From Neoceratodus forsteri (Eukaryota > Chordata > Ceratodontiformes > Ceratodontidae), in assembly GCA_016271365.2 (NCBI GenBank), contig CM057456.1, positions 887,960,001 through 888,024,000 of the forward strand: a stretch of DNA of 64,000 nt, read 5' to 3'. The stretch's first letter is position 1, and each line of letters starts with the position of its first letter. The position numbers were made by a program, and so were the translations under genes. The notes under the pieces were generated by a model. It saw nothing but the letters and a program-made list of their open reading frames with translations, did not search any database and was not told where the DNA came from. Positions 1 through 11,325 of this stretch are shown one piece after another.

Positions 1-540
1 CATCAGCCGCCCTCCCGATAACCCCTGGCTTAGCCCCCAGGGTGGGGTCACAGCACCTGAACCTCTCTTAAGGGTGCTGCAATCAACAGGATAGGATGGG
101 AGTTGTCCTGGGAGTTAATTGCAGCTGGGTGGTGAGCATTATCTAGGTGGAGGGTGGCAGGTTTTCCTCCTGGTGTTTGCAAGGGCGGGGACATGCAATG
201 ATGTCCAGTGTCTGCCTCACTCTCCAAACATGTTGGCATTGGCACAAGCAGCATACCCAGCCTCTGCTGGGTGCCAATATAGCACCAACACACTCCCCAC
301 CTTCCCCCCTAGAGAAGGAGAGTAGTCCTCGGATGCTTAATCCTTCTCCCCACAGCCTGCCCTTCCAACGTCCCAGGTCTGTTCCTAAACCTGGGTCACT
401 GGGCCAACAGCTTTTAAATTATTGTTGAAATTAGGCTGTTCAATGTCAAACAAAAAGGGCCTATTATTGTGACTCTAAAATCTATTTTCATGACTCCAGA
501 ACCTGTTTTCATGAGATATACAAGTTCTGTTTTCATGATA
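1..540. other. No recognisable gene
   Basis: Unique-looking sequence with a few short overlapping open frames on both strands (the longest about 93 codons). None has a recognisable domain, and the overlap on opposite strands argues against coding. I see no repeat family I can name here. Confidence 0.5.
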
Positions 541-579
541 GTCTCAAAATGAGAAAAAAATATTGATGGCTTTGCATGG

Positions 580-866
580 CTATGTATGAAGCAATGTAGA
601 TGTCTGACACAGGAAGCATCAATATGAAGTTGCTTCTGTTTTGATACTTCAAAAACTAAAATCTACCATGCAGAGGCTTCATTAGTGGCCTGCAGGGCCT
701 CTTGTGAAGCAATTTACAGGTCTGGTCCAGTGAGTGTCACTATGCGTCTCCTTTATGAGTTGCCCACTGGCCCACTCAAGAAGCAAGCTACAGGTCTGGT
801 GTAGTGAGCTTTCCCATGCAGCTGCTTGTGTTTTAATACTTTAAGGAAAACTGTTTTGATACCTTA
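580..866 (+). repeat. Diverged tandem repeat, ~110-bp unit
   Basis: About two and a half units are visible. Each contains 'gaagcaa..tacaggtctgg', then 'agtgag', then a 'gct(g)cttctgttttgatac' block. A related single unit lies at about 11,822-11,905 (shared 'aaaatctaccatgca', 'gaagcaa', 'agtg.aatgagca'), so this is an interspersed family rather than a purely local expansion. No coding capacity was recognised. Confidence 0.6.
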
Positions 867-1427
867 AAGAATAAAATCTACTGGGCTGGCCCGGTGGCAC
901 TGAGGGTTGAAGCGCTAGTTGCCGCACCTTACGCCACACCGGTGACCCGGGTTCAAGAATGGCTCGGGTCATCAGGGGTTGGCAGGGGAGGAGGGCGAGG
1001 ACTGCAAGTGGCTGCCAGCTGGCAAGCCCTCCACATCAGAGATAGACAGACAGAACTCTCGGAGTTGGGCTGCCACCCAGTGGAGGCTAGGTAGTAATGC
1101 CAATTCTGACAGCCTAGGGTGAAAGGCCATGGGGATGGTGGAAGGAGCTGTTGACTGGAGCTGCGGTGCTCATGTGTGCCTCCACCCACATGTAGTCACT
1201 GCTTCTGGGGCTTTGTGGTTAGGAAGGGAGGAAACCAGGAGGAAAATTACGGGGGTCCCCACTTGAGGAAACCTCCAGGCCAGCTTGGGAGTTCCTCTGG
1301 GACATGCATAGCACAGGCAAGTTCCCAAATGACCCCGAGTCTGGTATGGTGGCCGAGATCCACAGAGACCTGCCGAGGAGGATAAATAAAATAAAAAAAT
1401 TAAAAAAAAAGAATAAAATCTACTGGG
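866..1427 (+). mobile_element. tRNA-derived SINE with 20-bp target-site duplication
   Basis: The body spans about 886-1407. The 5' head looks like a tRNA gene: an A-box-like 'tggcactgagg' near 895 and a B-box-like 'gggttcaag' near 948. This is the internal RNA polymerase III promoter layout of tRNA-derived SINEs. A ~430-bp unrelated body and an A-rich tail (1,381-1,410) follow. Positions 866-885 and 1,408-1,427 are the same 20-mer (begins aaagaataaa, ends ctactggg), a perfect target-site duplication that fixes both ends. Such elements are non-coding and depend on a LINE for movement. The perfect duplication suggests a fairly recent insertion into the older repeat that precedes it. Confidence 0.9.
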
Positions 1428-2930
1428 AGAGGGGGCAGAGCTAGCTGGTGACAGGACCAGATGCTTTTGCAGAATGCTTCAGCCACCAGTTGTAATTTAT
1501 TTTATTTTAACTACTGAAAATGCTTTTTGTACTTGTACTCCATGTATTTCAGTACACAACCACACCTAGTGGTCTCAGTGTGAGTTCCATGTTATTTCAG
1601 TATGGGACCACCATACAAAACTGTCCTGAATGAAACCAGGAAATGGAAAGTGGCAAAGTCCAGGGAGGCAGTTATTGTGGTGCAGTCCGAGGCACAAGTA
1701 GGGGAGTCAAGCCATCATTAACAGACATGCTCAGAGTTGTTCAGAACCTAGGAAAAATGTTCCATGATTTAGATTAGAAAATATATATTTAAAACAATTG
1801 AGTGAATGTACAGGAATTCAAAGTGGACATTGTTGTAATGGATGAGAGTGCAGCAACTGAAACAGCAAATAAATGAGTAGCTGCTGAGTCTGTGGTCGTG
1901 AAGGAAAATAAACTATTACACCTCTACCTTGAACATTTAGGAAATATGAATCACATGATCACTGTTAGGCTTTTTGGTGTCCCCTATGAGATTGAAGGAT
2001 CATACACCACAGCCTTTGTACTTAGCTTGTTTAAAGACCATCTTCAGTTTGATGTCTTATGCCTTATTCTGAAGCCATACTGTATTACTCCAAGGAACTG
2101 GTCAACCATCCTGGATACTCCAAGAACCTTATTGATTATTATGACAGGAGTTTTTGTACTAACTGGCTAAGCAAACTAGGGAACTGCACATAAGTGATGG
2201 TACACATTTATTACTTTCCAGACCTGTTTTGCTACATGGCATTGCTGTAAAGAGTTTGATGCTGTTCAGGAAGGTTTGAGTTAGGTGGAGGGGAGGGGTT
2301 ACTCATGCCTTTCAGATTTCAGCCAAGCCTGTGTTGTCTGTGGTGGAAAAACATTTATTTTAATGACTCCTGTGAAGCTGGCAAAAACTGGAGGCAATTA
2401 AACTTGCTTTCACTGCCCTGGCAGTCTCACTGTCTGGGATGAAGAAGAATAAGTTTAGGGCCTTACATGCCTCTTAAAAATGTCTACTAATTATGGGTGG
2501 AATGACTAATAATGTAAATATACAGTATCCTAATGTGCTTCTTTTTTCTGCTCTGCTATAAACTTTACATCACTATGGGGGAGGACAAGCCTGTTCAATA
2601 CTTTGTATTACTATTAATGATTAAATACAGAGACATGAGATTGTGATACCTATTTGAATAATATTTAAATTCAGACTTTTCCAACATAATTGTTGTTTTT
2701 TCCCAGTGGCTAGGCTGAGGGGGACAAGATGGCTACAATGTCATGGTGCTGGGAGGAATTCGGGGCTACATGCCCACCATCATCTCTGCTTCTGCATGTA
2801 GTCCTTAAGAACACATGCTCCTACTAATGTTTTGAGATCAGTATAAGCAAGCAGAGTTGTCTTATTAATTGAAAACTTGTACAGTTGAGCCAAAACATCG
2901 AATACTTTGTTCTAATAAGCTGGGACAGGT
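1428..2930. other. No recognisable gene
   Basis: AT-rich sequence. One 92-codon open frame (1,892-2,170, plus) has no domain I recognise, no upstream open context and no visible splice-flanked relatives, so I do not call it. No tandem repeat or transposon terminus was identified. Confidence 0.45.
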
Positions 2931-2990
2931 GCAGTAGATATCTGCCCTGGGGAATCGGCTGAGTGATGACTGTAGCCTGGGAAACTGGTT
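2931..2990 (+). repeat. Fragment of interspersed repeat R1
   Basis: Short stretch beginning 'gatatctgccctgggg' that matches the start of the R1 copy at about 5,590, then diverges. Together with the copies at about 3,545 and 5,590 it shows a small interspersed family clustered in 2.7 kb. Confidence 0.55.
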
Positions 2991-3254
2991 GTAGGTGATA
3001 ACATCACAAACAAAAACATTGCAGCACAATACGCCACAACCATTACATCGCCGGTCGACTTCAAAGTCAGTAAAAACACTGACTTCACAAATAACCACAT
3101 CAACACTAAAAATACAAAAAAACAATGGCAGGATTTATTTTCTTTGTAGGGGGTTCTGCCCCAACATCCCCTGACATGGGGGCATCCCCCATATTTTTTA
3201 TAATCAGGGGGTGTGGACCTTGGGGATAGAGAGAAAGTTGCTGGGAGGAAATGA

Positions 3255-3390
3255 CTTAATAAATTAATAAATAAACAAACCAACAGTTAGTGTTGAGAGA
3301 TGGGGAACCAACCCTGGTCCCCATGTCTCCTCTGCTGCAGAAGCTGGATGCCTTGTCACTCCACCACAGAAGTGGCTCAGTCAGGCTCCA
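3255..3390 (-). mobile_element. Short tRNA-like SINE, minus strand
   Basis: Read on the minus strand, a tRNA-like head runs from about 3,385: an A-box-like 'gtggagtgacaagg', then a B-box-like 'agggttggttcccc' near 3,305, then an AT-rich 'tttatttattaatttatt' tail near 3,258-3,280. The order (A box, B box, simple tail) fits a very short tRNA-derived SINE. Box mismatches suggest an old copy. A decayed tRNA pseudogene is the alternative. Confidence 0.55.
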
Positions 3391-3544
3391 CAATTCCTGC
3401 TCTGTTATCCCTCCTCCACTACTGCTTCCCCCTTACCACCCACACATAAAGCAACAGGGGTAGGTGGAACATCTTAACAATGTAATGCCCCTGTCACTGT
3501 AATACTGCATGATGTAGTGAGTCACTATATTATTGCGGTGATGT

Positions 3545-3668
3545 TATTCCCCTGGTATTATCAGCAGATACCTAGGAAACCACCAGCAAAGGGAACTGGG
3601 ACTGTAGTTCTTCTGGATGCTCGGGGGCTGCAGTGAACTATTACATTCTGCCAAGGGCAGATGGCATT
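3545..3668 (+). repeat. Interspersed repeat R1, copy adjoining the Tigger left end
   Basis: Shares 'accagcaaagggaactggg', 'gggctgcagtgaacta' and 'acattctg..gagggc' (with mismatches) with the copy at 5,590-5,735. It ends exactly at the TA preceding the Tigger terminus, so the transposon either inserted into or now abuts this repeat. Confidence 0.7.
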
Positions 3669-5560
3669 TACAGTGCAACCCGCTTAAGTGAATAACCTTC
3701 ATCCCACCGGAAATTATGCGGCTAACTGGGCTATTCATTAAAATGGATTGCCAATTTTCTGTGTCCGTTTTGAACTCAGAGAACTAAATGACAGAAATGC
3801 AAGTCAGGTTAGTGTTACTTAATACTTAATATTTTACTTAATTTGTGGTAAGCAGTGTATGTAAACTACAATGTTTAATTTATCACTGTATCACTGTGAA
3901 AAAAAATTAAAAACACTTTTAAACACTGTTAAAAATTATTACATTCCTGTATTGCTCAGTATCTCTATGATGGTAAGCTGACTCTTTCTTAATGTGCAAA
4001 TCTTCATACAAACATCCTTGAGCTCATAATGTGGTTTAAAATTATCCTCAGCTGCAGCATTCACCTCAAGGAATCTTCTAAGCCCCCTAAGACAGCTCTG
4101 TGCTTCAGCACTGGTGGGTACATGCTCTGTCTCCTCGCATTCATCCTTGTTGTCGCCATCCTCTGCAATTTATGAGGAAAGAACTTGAACTTGTGCAGCT
4201 ATGTCAGTGTCAATAACTTCTCCATTGCAGGGAGTGTTATCGTCAGAGGAGACAAAACTTGCAAATGTTACTGGGTCCATGTCTGGGGGTGGGAGTGGGG
4301 GTTCCATATCATCTGATGCTTCTAGTAGCTGAGGTTCAGAACACAGAACAACAAAATGTGCTTTGTGAAAGCAGTTCTGAATCAAAACTGCTTTCATATT
4401 GCACCATGCCTGGTGCAGTAAGTGGATGACATCAAGGATGGATAAACACTGGGCTAGCTCAGTAAGGTTGACAATTTCTCCTGAGTTATACCCAGCAAGG
4501 ATTTTGTCTAACACTTGTTATCTGTACAGCCCAAGGGACATTGTGTTAGGTGGCAGAAACACAATTTTCAAATTTTGTAGAGTCAGTGTGGGGTGCGCAC
4601 TGCAATTGTCCAGCAGTGGGCAAATCCTCTTTCTTTCTTTTTTGCCTCATTGTTCTGTCCAGATCTCTAGCCCATTCAGAAAAAAATTCTGCCATCATCT
4701 ATGCATTGCGATTTGCTCAGTACACAACTGGCAGTTTGTTGACATTCACCCCTTTAAAACATGTAAGATTTTTACTCTTCCCAATGATCACCAATTTTAG
4801 TTTGTCTGACCCACTCATGTTAGCACAGGTTAAGACTGTCAGTCTCTCTTTTGCTTTTTTACCACCAGCAATTGATTCTGCTTTAAATGTCAGTGTGCCA
4901 TCTAGGGTTGCACTGTAAAAAATTCCAGTTTTGTCTGCATTGTAGACTGTGTCTGGAGTGTAATCTGCTAGCAAACTGTGCAGCACAGTTCTAACCCAGT
5001 CATCAGCAGACAGTGAACTGGTGTCTTTTTTTTTTCCACCATGGGCTCTCTTGCAAACAATGTTGTGGCAGTATTTGAACTGTGACAGCCACCGGTTTGT
5101 AGCCTTAAACTCCAGTTTATGCAGAGCATCTGCCAGTGTTTTTGCCTTATGCTGTAAGAGGGGACCAGAAACTGGAATGTCTGTGGCTCTAGCATGTTCA
5201 AGAGTAGGGCTTCATCAACTGTAGAGTCCTTTCCTTCTCTCTGTCTTTTTTGGCTGTGGTTACAGTTGCTCTCAAAGTCAGCAAGGATTTTTTCTTTGTT
5301 CTTCTGCAGCCAGCAGATCTGAGACTGAAACCCCCCCAGTACTGAGCCACTGCAGATTGTGTCATCCCTGGCTGTTTGAGAATTTCTGAGCCTCCATTTT
5401 CGGACATAGGGTAGGCTCTTTGTTTCTCCGCTGCTGGCATTCTGGCTCCATGAGACTAGCCCTTGTTGCTGGTGGTGATTGTGATTGAATGGGCCTTTTC
5501 ATAGCACCATCCTTGCTAATCCCATTAACACCTGATGCAGCTGTAAATGGTATTAGCGTG
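3669..5560 (-). mobile_element. pogo/Tigger-family DNA transposon, decayed
   Basis: The left terminus is TA followed by CAGTGCAACCCGCTTAAGTG at 3,671. CAGT-type ends next to a TA dinucleotide are typical of pogo/Tigger elements, which integrate at TA. A transposase pseudogene fills 3,939-5,452 on the minus strand. I do not find the inverse terminus on the high-coordinate side before the R1 repeat resumes near 5,590, so that end appears lost. A related terminus lies at about 37,768. The element is inactive in its present form. Confidence 0.8.
3939..5452 (-). pseudogene. Tigger transposase (CENP-B/DDE_1 type), pseudogene
   Basis: A cut-and-paste transposase of the CENP-B-like DDE superfamily. 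In minus-strand order: an N-terminal DNA-binding region (ILKQPGMTQSAVAQ near 5,360), a second helix-turn-helix region around 5,050-5,210 (NMLEPQTFQF), then the catalytic core with YNADKTGIFY near 4,945 (first Asp) and LLDNCSAHP near 4,615 (second Asp). The usual third-Asp block after LPPNT is missing; the frame goes from LPPNTMSLG straight to LYR. The C-terminal region has HLLHQAWCN near 4,430 and continues to a stop at 3,939-3,941. The reading is spread over at least four frames with frameshifts near 4,170, 4,520, 4,990 and 5,200. The start is placed at the ATG near 5,452 by family resemblance. Identification is strong; function is clearly lost. Confidence 0.88.
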
Positions 5561-5589
5561 GATGGCTAGGGCTGTTAGTATCTGTGGTG

Positions 5590-5735
5590 CAATAGATATT
5601 TGCCCTGGGGCATCTGCTGAGTGCTGACCATAGCCTAGCAAACCATCAGCAAAGGGAGGTGGGGACTGTAGTTTTCCTGGGTGCTAATGGGCTGCAGTGA
5701 ACTACTACATTCTGTCGAGGGCCGACGGCATTTAT
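5590..5735 (+). repeat. Interspersed repeat R1, fuller copy
   Basis: Begins 'gatatttgccctggggc' and ends 'gagggccgacggcattta'. It is the most complete of three R1 copies and lies in the same orientation as the copy at 3,545-3,668 on the other side of the Tigger. It could be part of a larger unrecognised element. Confidence 0.65.
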
Positions 5736-6359
5736 TTAACATCTTATCAAGGATCCCTGAAAGTGTAGCCACTGGAAAACTGTTTGGGGAGTGTATTTTA
5801 GTCATTAATTTTAAATTACTGGCTGCAGTTTGCTTGGAGAGGTCAAGTGACCACAAACCTTACTTCCAGGTTTGGCACTATATTGGAGCTCCTCAGTAAG
5901 CTGTGTGAGTGTGTGCTTGTGAGCATGTGCAGAGATGTGTGCAGAGACACGTGCATTGGCACATGTTTAGCGTGTCCAGTGGGGACAGATGGGGAGACAG
6001 CATAAGGTACTGTAATACTGGAGAAAATATTCAATAGTATCCAGTGTAAACTTCAGGTATTTAGTATACGTTTCTATATTTCCAGGGGTTGGCATTTTTT
6101 TGTGCACATAAAGGTGCCGTTTAGGATCCTAGTGAGATATTTATGGTGACATCAATACACAAAAATTGTGTTTAGTAGCAATCAGGAGCTAAAGTAGCAT
6201 TGATTGAGATTGTTAAACCTATTTGGTATATAGAAAGAGGGGCCCAATACTACATCAAGAGTTCCATTAATTATGGGCATAGTTGCTGATAGTTTTCTTA
6301 CTTTTATGTAACACCCCTCTAAACTCTTGCTCCAAGGAAGAATTGCCCGGTGTAACTTT
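5736..6359. other. No recognisable gene
   Basis: AT-rich, with short alternating GT-rich words ('gtgtgagtgtgtgcttgtg' near 5,903). It may include the 5' untranslated part of the LINE that becomes recognisable at 6,400, but nothing in it is diagnostic. Confidence 0.4.
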
Positions 6360-6399
6360 GTGATACAATAAGTTGATCCACTAACAACACATCATCAAA

Positions 6400-6789
6400 A
6401 TGGAAGTTATTAATCTTATTGAGGACTTTTTACACATTCTCTATGATGCAGCCTCTATGAACATATCTAAGAGCTGCTTAACATATGCATTAAATGTCAA
6501 TGAAAATGAGCCTAAGGAGCACATTTGCTTAAAATATCAGGAGCAAGCTAAACTGCTACTTGAATTAAATTATTTAAGGGAAAGGTTAAGTATGATGGAT
6601 AGTAAACACACCAATGAAAATTTAAATTGCAATATCCCAGTTGATAGGAGAAAAAGACAAAGGGAGACTGAGAAGGATGCAGAGCACAGGAAGAAAGCTA
6701 CAGTATATACAAAGGAATAAATGATGATGAAATTTGGCATCATGTTACTAAGACAACACACAACAAAAAAGAGAAGATGGGCAATTACT
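6400..6789 (+). pseudogene. LINE A ORF1, N-terminal part
   Basis: 106 codons from ATG at 6,400. Residues around 27-45 retain two cysteines (SCLTY, HICLKY), which I read as a decayed zinc/PHD-like finger. A leucine-rich coiled-coil stretch follows (LLLELNYLRERLSMM). A frameshift past the stop at 6,718 recovers EIWHHVTKTTHNKKEK, a basic linker, before LINE B interrupts near 6,785. The reading resumes at about 8,012 (ISLANRHKLLDPEN). ORF1 of CR1 elements is known to combine a finger, coiled coil and esterase, and binds element RNA. The finger assignment is the weakest part. Confidence 0.7.
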
Positions 6790-8010
6790 AACATACTAAA
6801 ATGCCAGCAGAATAGGTCTAATGGTCTTTCGTGTCTGCTCGTTTGGTCAGCCCCCACCCTAGGTGCTGACCTTGCTGTCCCCCTCACCTTCTCTGGCTTC
6901 TCCCTTCCCAGTTACGGATATTCTTGCTGCGTTGGGTTTTGCTTCCAGAACCCTTCCACTGTACCTGTCCCACCCCCTCTTAAACCCCTCCACCATCTCT
7001 GCCTCCACCAGCCCCCTAGGCAGTGCATTCCATGGCTCCACCACCCTCTCAGTGAAGTAGCACCTCCTCCTTTCTCCCCTGAATCTTCCCCCCTCCAGCT
7101 TCCACCCATGCCCTCTAGTGGTCTCCTCCTCCTTCCTTTGAAGCACCCTGACTGTTCCTCCCCTATTTACCCTCTTCATGTACCTGAAAACCTCTATCAT
7201 GTCTCCCCAGTCCCTTCTCTCTTCCAATGTGTACATATTTAGCTCTTCGAGCCTCTCCTCATAGGTCCTATCCCCCAAGCCCCAAATAATTTTGGTTGCC
7301 CTCCTCTGGGCCCTCTCCAGGAGTTTAATGTCCCTCTTTAAGTGTGGCCTCCAAAACTGCATGCAGTACTCAAGATGCGGCCTCACCAAGCAGTTATACA
7401 GAGGGAGTATCACTTCCCTCCTTCTGGAGGTGATCCCCCTAGTGATGCATCCCAGCATCCTGTTGGCCTTGGCTGCTGCCCTCCTACAAGTCTCTGAGTT
7501 GTTCGTCTTGACATCCACCACCACTCCCAGGTCCCTCTCAGCCATCGAGACTTGTAGCATTCCCCCCCCAGGGTGTACAACTGGCCTGGGTTTCTGGCCC
7601 CCAGGTGGAGTACCTTGCATTTCCCTGCATTGAACCTCAGCTTCCACTTTCTAGACCATCTTTCCAGAGCCTCCAGGTTCCCCTGTAGGGACACCTTCCC
7701 CTCCTCCCCATCCACCACCGCCCCCAGTTTTGAGTCATCTGCAAAGAGACTCATCTCACTCCTGATTCCTGTCCTTATGTCAGAGACATAGGCATTGAAC
7801 AGGAGGGGCAAAAGGACTGATCCCTGTGGGACCCCACTAATGACCCTCCTTGGGGATGAGACTATCCCGACAACTACGACCCTCTGGGTCCGGTCCTGGA
7901 GCCAATTGCCTATCCATCTGATCATCTGGTTCCCCACCCCAATTTCTCCCAGCTTATCCAACAGGCCCACATGAGGAACAGAGTCAAATGCCTTGCTGAA
8001 GTCTAGAAAT
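6785..8010 (-). mobile_element. LINE B, 5'-truncated CR1/L2-type, inserted in LINE A
   Basis: A minus-strand fragment holding the second half of ORF2 and a short 3' UTR. It begins (5') near 8,010 at FLDFSKAFDSVPH of the reverse transcriptase. The 3' end lies near 6,790, where the minus strand reads 'ttctgctggcattttagtat', a degenerate form of the 3' end shared by the other LINEs here. LINE A sequence lies on both sides, so B is younger. I do not see a clear target-site duplication, which is common for CR1-like elements. Coding regions are only lightly damaged. Confidence 0.9.
6863..8007 (-). pseudogene. LINE B ORF2 fragment: reverse transcriptase and C-terminal domain
   Basis: Two long overlapping frames, 7,410-7,970 and 6,859-7,647, join by one frameshift near 7,560. 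In order: AFDSVPH (motif A), GVPQGSVLLPLLFNA (motif B), SLFADDSKLG with an intact catalytic Asp pair (motif C), then LRFNAGKCKVLHLG and ERDLGVVVD (motifs D/E). The thumb follows with LPLYNCLVRPHLEYCMQFW and QRRATKII, then FTERVVEPWNALP near the C-terminus. This is the usual CR1/L2 arrangement. The N-terminal endonuclease and the first RT motifs are missing by 5' truncation. Confidence 0.92.
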
Positions 8011-8011
8011 T

Positions 8012-8864
8012 AGTGGGGAAGAAATTAGTCTGGCTAATAGGCATAAACTGTTAGATCCAGAAAACAGTGTACCTGATGCAGAAGCACTTACCAAAGATGT
8101 TATGCCATCTGATAAGAACAATTAGAGGCAAGAACAGCCAAGCAAAAATAACAAAGTCTTTGTAGTTGGTGATTCATTATTAAGAAAGTGTGACACACAA
8201 ATATGTTGGAAAGACAAAGAAAACAGATTAGTCAAATGCCTTCCAAGATCAAGAACCACTAACATTGTTAAAAGGCTACCTAAGATATTAATGAATAGCG
8301 GAAGTAAGCCAACTGTGGCACTACACATAGGAATTAATAACCTGGGATGAGACCATGAAATGGACATGGTGGAGGAGATAACTGAAATTGGGACATATAT
8401 TAGACTAGGGGTGGCAATATGGTTATTTCTGGTATACTGCCAGTGCTTAATGGACATCCAGAAAAGAATAACACAATACAAAGAATTAATGCAAGACTAC
8501 ATAACAGATACAGGAATTTAGGAATAACATTCATAAACACATGGGAGGTATTGGTACCACATCACCACAATGACTTTTGAACAGCAAACACCACCACAGC
8601 GACAAGTATCACCAGGTCGCTGTATGCTGACACCATGACTCCCAGTATTTCACCCACACCCTGAACCAACTCTGACTTGGAGTTGGCTAATTAGAGATGA
8701 GGGGTCCTGGGGTCTGTTCAGGATGTTGACAACATTGTTGTCAATATTCTGATATGGAGGCATTTTGTGGAAAGAGCTATTTATATGCTAGGGATGGTTT
8801 GCATCTCAACATAGCTGGAACTAACATACTGGGAAGAATTCTATCGGATCAACTGCCAAAATAA
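8012..8864 (+). pseudogene. LINE A ORF1, esterase (SGNH) part
   Basis: Continues ORF1 beyond LINE B. KVFVVGDSLLRKCD near 8,150 carries the nucleophile Ser of the GDS block. ALHIGINNL near 8,320 is the Asn block. ARDGLHLNIAGTN near 8,800 is the Asp-His block that closes the catalytic triad, with the stop at 8,862-8,864. Stops occur near 8,125, 8,347 and 8,518. The frame from FINTWEV to CGKSYLYARDGLHL is broken by about 200 bp of foreign sequence (about 8,550-8,745). SGNH esterases in CR1 ORF1 are established; their role in the element's cycle is not well defined. Confidence 0.82.
8550..8745. mobile_element. Small insertion in the LINE A esterase, unclassified
   Basis: Foreign to the ORF1 reading on both sides. 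It holds a perfect 15-bp near-palindrome 'gacaacattgttgtc' near 8,730 but no tRNA boxes or A tail. A MITE or SINE fragment is possible. The ends are approximate. Confidence 0.4.
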
Positions 8865-8910
8865 GATTTAAACTGACTCACCCACGGTGGGAGGAGGACA
8901 TAGAGATGAG

Positions 8911-11325
8911 ACAGAATTAAAAGTAGTAGTGCTGAATGCTAGAAGTTTAGTAACCAAAAGGGATAAACTTGAGATTTTGCCAAACACTGAGAATGAGATT
9001 TGTGCAATAAATGAAATGTGGTGGAGGGATGATGAATGGGGCAGAGACATCCAGGGATGCAATGTCTACTTTAGAAATTGTAGTGGAAAACAAGGAGGAG
9101 GGTTATCCCTATATGTAAAAGACACTATAGAATCAGCACCATTAAATTAATTGAACAATCAACTAGGAAAGTTAGAGCAGGTGTGGGTCCAGGTTAACTT
9201 GAAAACCAATGAAAACATTATTCTGGGAGTTTGTTCCAGACCCCTGAATCTCTCGGCAGAGGAAAAGGAAGAAATCATGAATATATTAGATAGTATAGAC
9301 CCAGGGGATAGGGCAATCATTGTTGTGGTCTTCAGTGTCCCACAAATTGACTGGGAACTAACACTGGGGTAACATCAATGGATAAAAGTCTAATCAAAAT
9401 CGTGGACACACACACACACACACAATTTGGAAGAATATGCCGATAAAGGCATAAGAGGGGATAATGTTTTAGACCTTGTCCTAAGTAACATGGAAGATGA
9501 CCTACTATATGAGTGTACTGTATGTGAACCTCTGGGCAACAGCGACCATAAGATGGTATAGTTTAGGATTAAGGGTGACTATAAATCTCTGAAAGGAAAA
9601 ACTAAAATTAAGATTTATAGCAAAGCAAACTTCCAAGACATGAAACTATACTTTTGCAACTGGGATTGGCACAATGATTTTAATGGTACATCACTGGAAC
9701 AAAAATGGAGCACACTGTACACAAAAATACAGTACTGTATTAATAATTTTTTTCCTGAACTGGTCAAATGCAGCAATACTGGGAGAATACCAGTTTGGTA
9801 TAATAATTCCATAAAAAATTGATAAAACAGAGAAAAGAGGGCATATGCTAGCTATAAAAGAGCACCATCAACATCCAAATGTGAGGTACTGTATATAAAG
9901 AAAAGGCTAAACTATGTAAATCAACAATAAAAAAACAAAGGGACCTTTGAACTGAGGTTAGTCACAAATACCAGAGATAATTAAAAAACATTCTATAGTT
10001 ATGGAAACAGTACCAAATCAAGAAAACAAAAAATTGGACCCATTACTGTAGATGGTAAACTGGTAGATGAAGGTCTTACCTTGGCACAATGTTTTAATAA
10101 TCACTTCTTAAGTAGCTTCCAAGATAAAATAGAAGTCAATAGTACAATTAATATAGCTGCTACAAATATAAAAAAAGAACTTAAATGCACTAGATGCTAA
10201 AAACAAACTCTCAAATCTAAAACTTAACAAGTCACCAGACTCTGATGGGATTCATCCCAAACTTTTAAAAGAACTTGCAGAAGAACTTGCAGGCCCATTG
10301 ACAGATATATTTTCTGACTCAATTTCAGAAGGGAGAGTCTTAGCTGAATGGAAGGAGGCTAATGTTATTCCAATTTACAAAAAGGGGCATAGGCACAATA
10401 CTACCAACTACCATCAAATAAGCCTCACGACTCTAACAGGTAAAGTAATGGAAGACATAATAAAAGAAGAAATAGACAAAACATATGGACACATAAAATT
10501 TTAATGATATTTCCAATTGCAACATGGCTTCATGCCAAAAAGGTCATGCTTAACTAAATTTAATCAACTTTAGCAAGTCTTTAGATGCCGGCCTACCAGT
10601 GGATATACTATTTCTTTATTTCTGAAAGGTATGTGACACAGTGCCACACTTTAATTTGATTGAGAAATTACAAGAATTAAGATTTGACTCCAACATTTTT
10701 AGCTGGGTGAATTCCTTGTTACATGACAGAAGACAAAGAGTAAGTGTGACTGGATATTTATCTGAGTGGGGGTTAGTTACCAATGGCATTCCACAGGGCT
10801 CAGTTTTGGGGCCAACACTTTTTTAATATTTACATCTCATCCATGCAAACGTCAGACAATGCATGGATGTGCAAATCTGGGGATGTTGCTAACATAGGAG
10901 CAATAGTCGAAAATAGTAAAGCAGTAGAGCAGCTTCAAAGAGACATCCAGAATATTGAACACTGGGCAGTTAAACATAAATTAACTTTCAACTTAGGTAA
11001 GTGTAAGGTGATGCACTTGGGCAAGAAAAATATGATAGCCACATATACATTGGGTGGCAAACAGATACAGGAAACAAGTGTGGAAAAGGATTTGGGAGTC
11101 ATTGTGACAAATGGTTTATCATTTGATGGACAGTGCAGGGAGGCAGTGGGAAAAAGTAACAGGATACTTGGCTGTATTAAGTGCAACATGTGGATTAGGG
11201 ACAGGGAGGTTTTAATCCCATTGTATAAAACCCTTGTGAGGTCACATCTAGAGTATTGTGTACAACTCTGGGCACCACATACGAAGGCCAATTTAAAGTT
11301 ACTTGAAAGTGTTCAACGGAGAGCA
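8911..11325 (+). pseudogene. LINE A ORF2: endonuclease and reverse transcriptase
   Basis: An apurinic-like endonuclease opens with VVVLNARSLVTKRDKLE (8,920) and INEMWW, followed by GGGLSLYVKD, RAIIVVVFSVPQIDW and, near 9,530, PLGNSDHK. Reverse transcriptase follows: LNKSPDSDGIHPKLLKELA (10,230), WKEANVIPIYKKG, NYHQISLTTLTGKV, then GIPQGSVLGPTLF (10,790). The catalytic YADD block is degraded to KSGDVANIG (10,875), so the copy is dead. The thumb runs to LVRSHLEYCVQLWAPHTK and VQRRA at 11,322, then stops abruptly. A (CA)n run at 9,406-9,424 sits inside the endonuclease. Stops and frameshifts are frequent throughout. Confidence 0.88.

Noticed and set aside
6721..7242. 173-codon Pro/Ser-rich plus-strand ORF
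   Set aside because: It is the antisense shadow of the LINE B coding strand.
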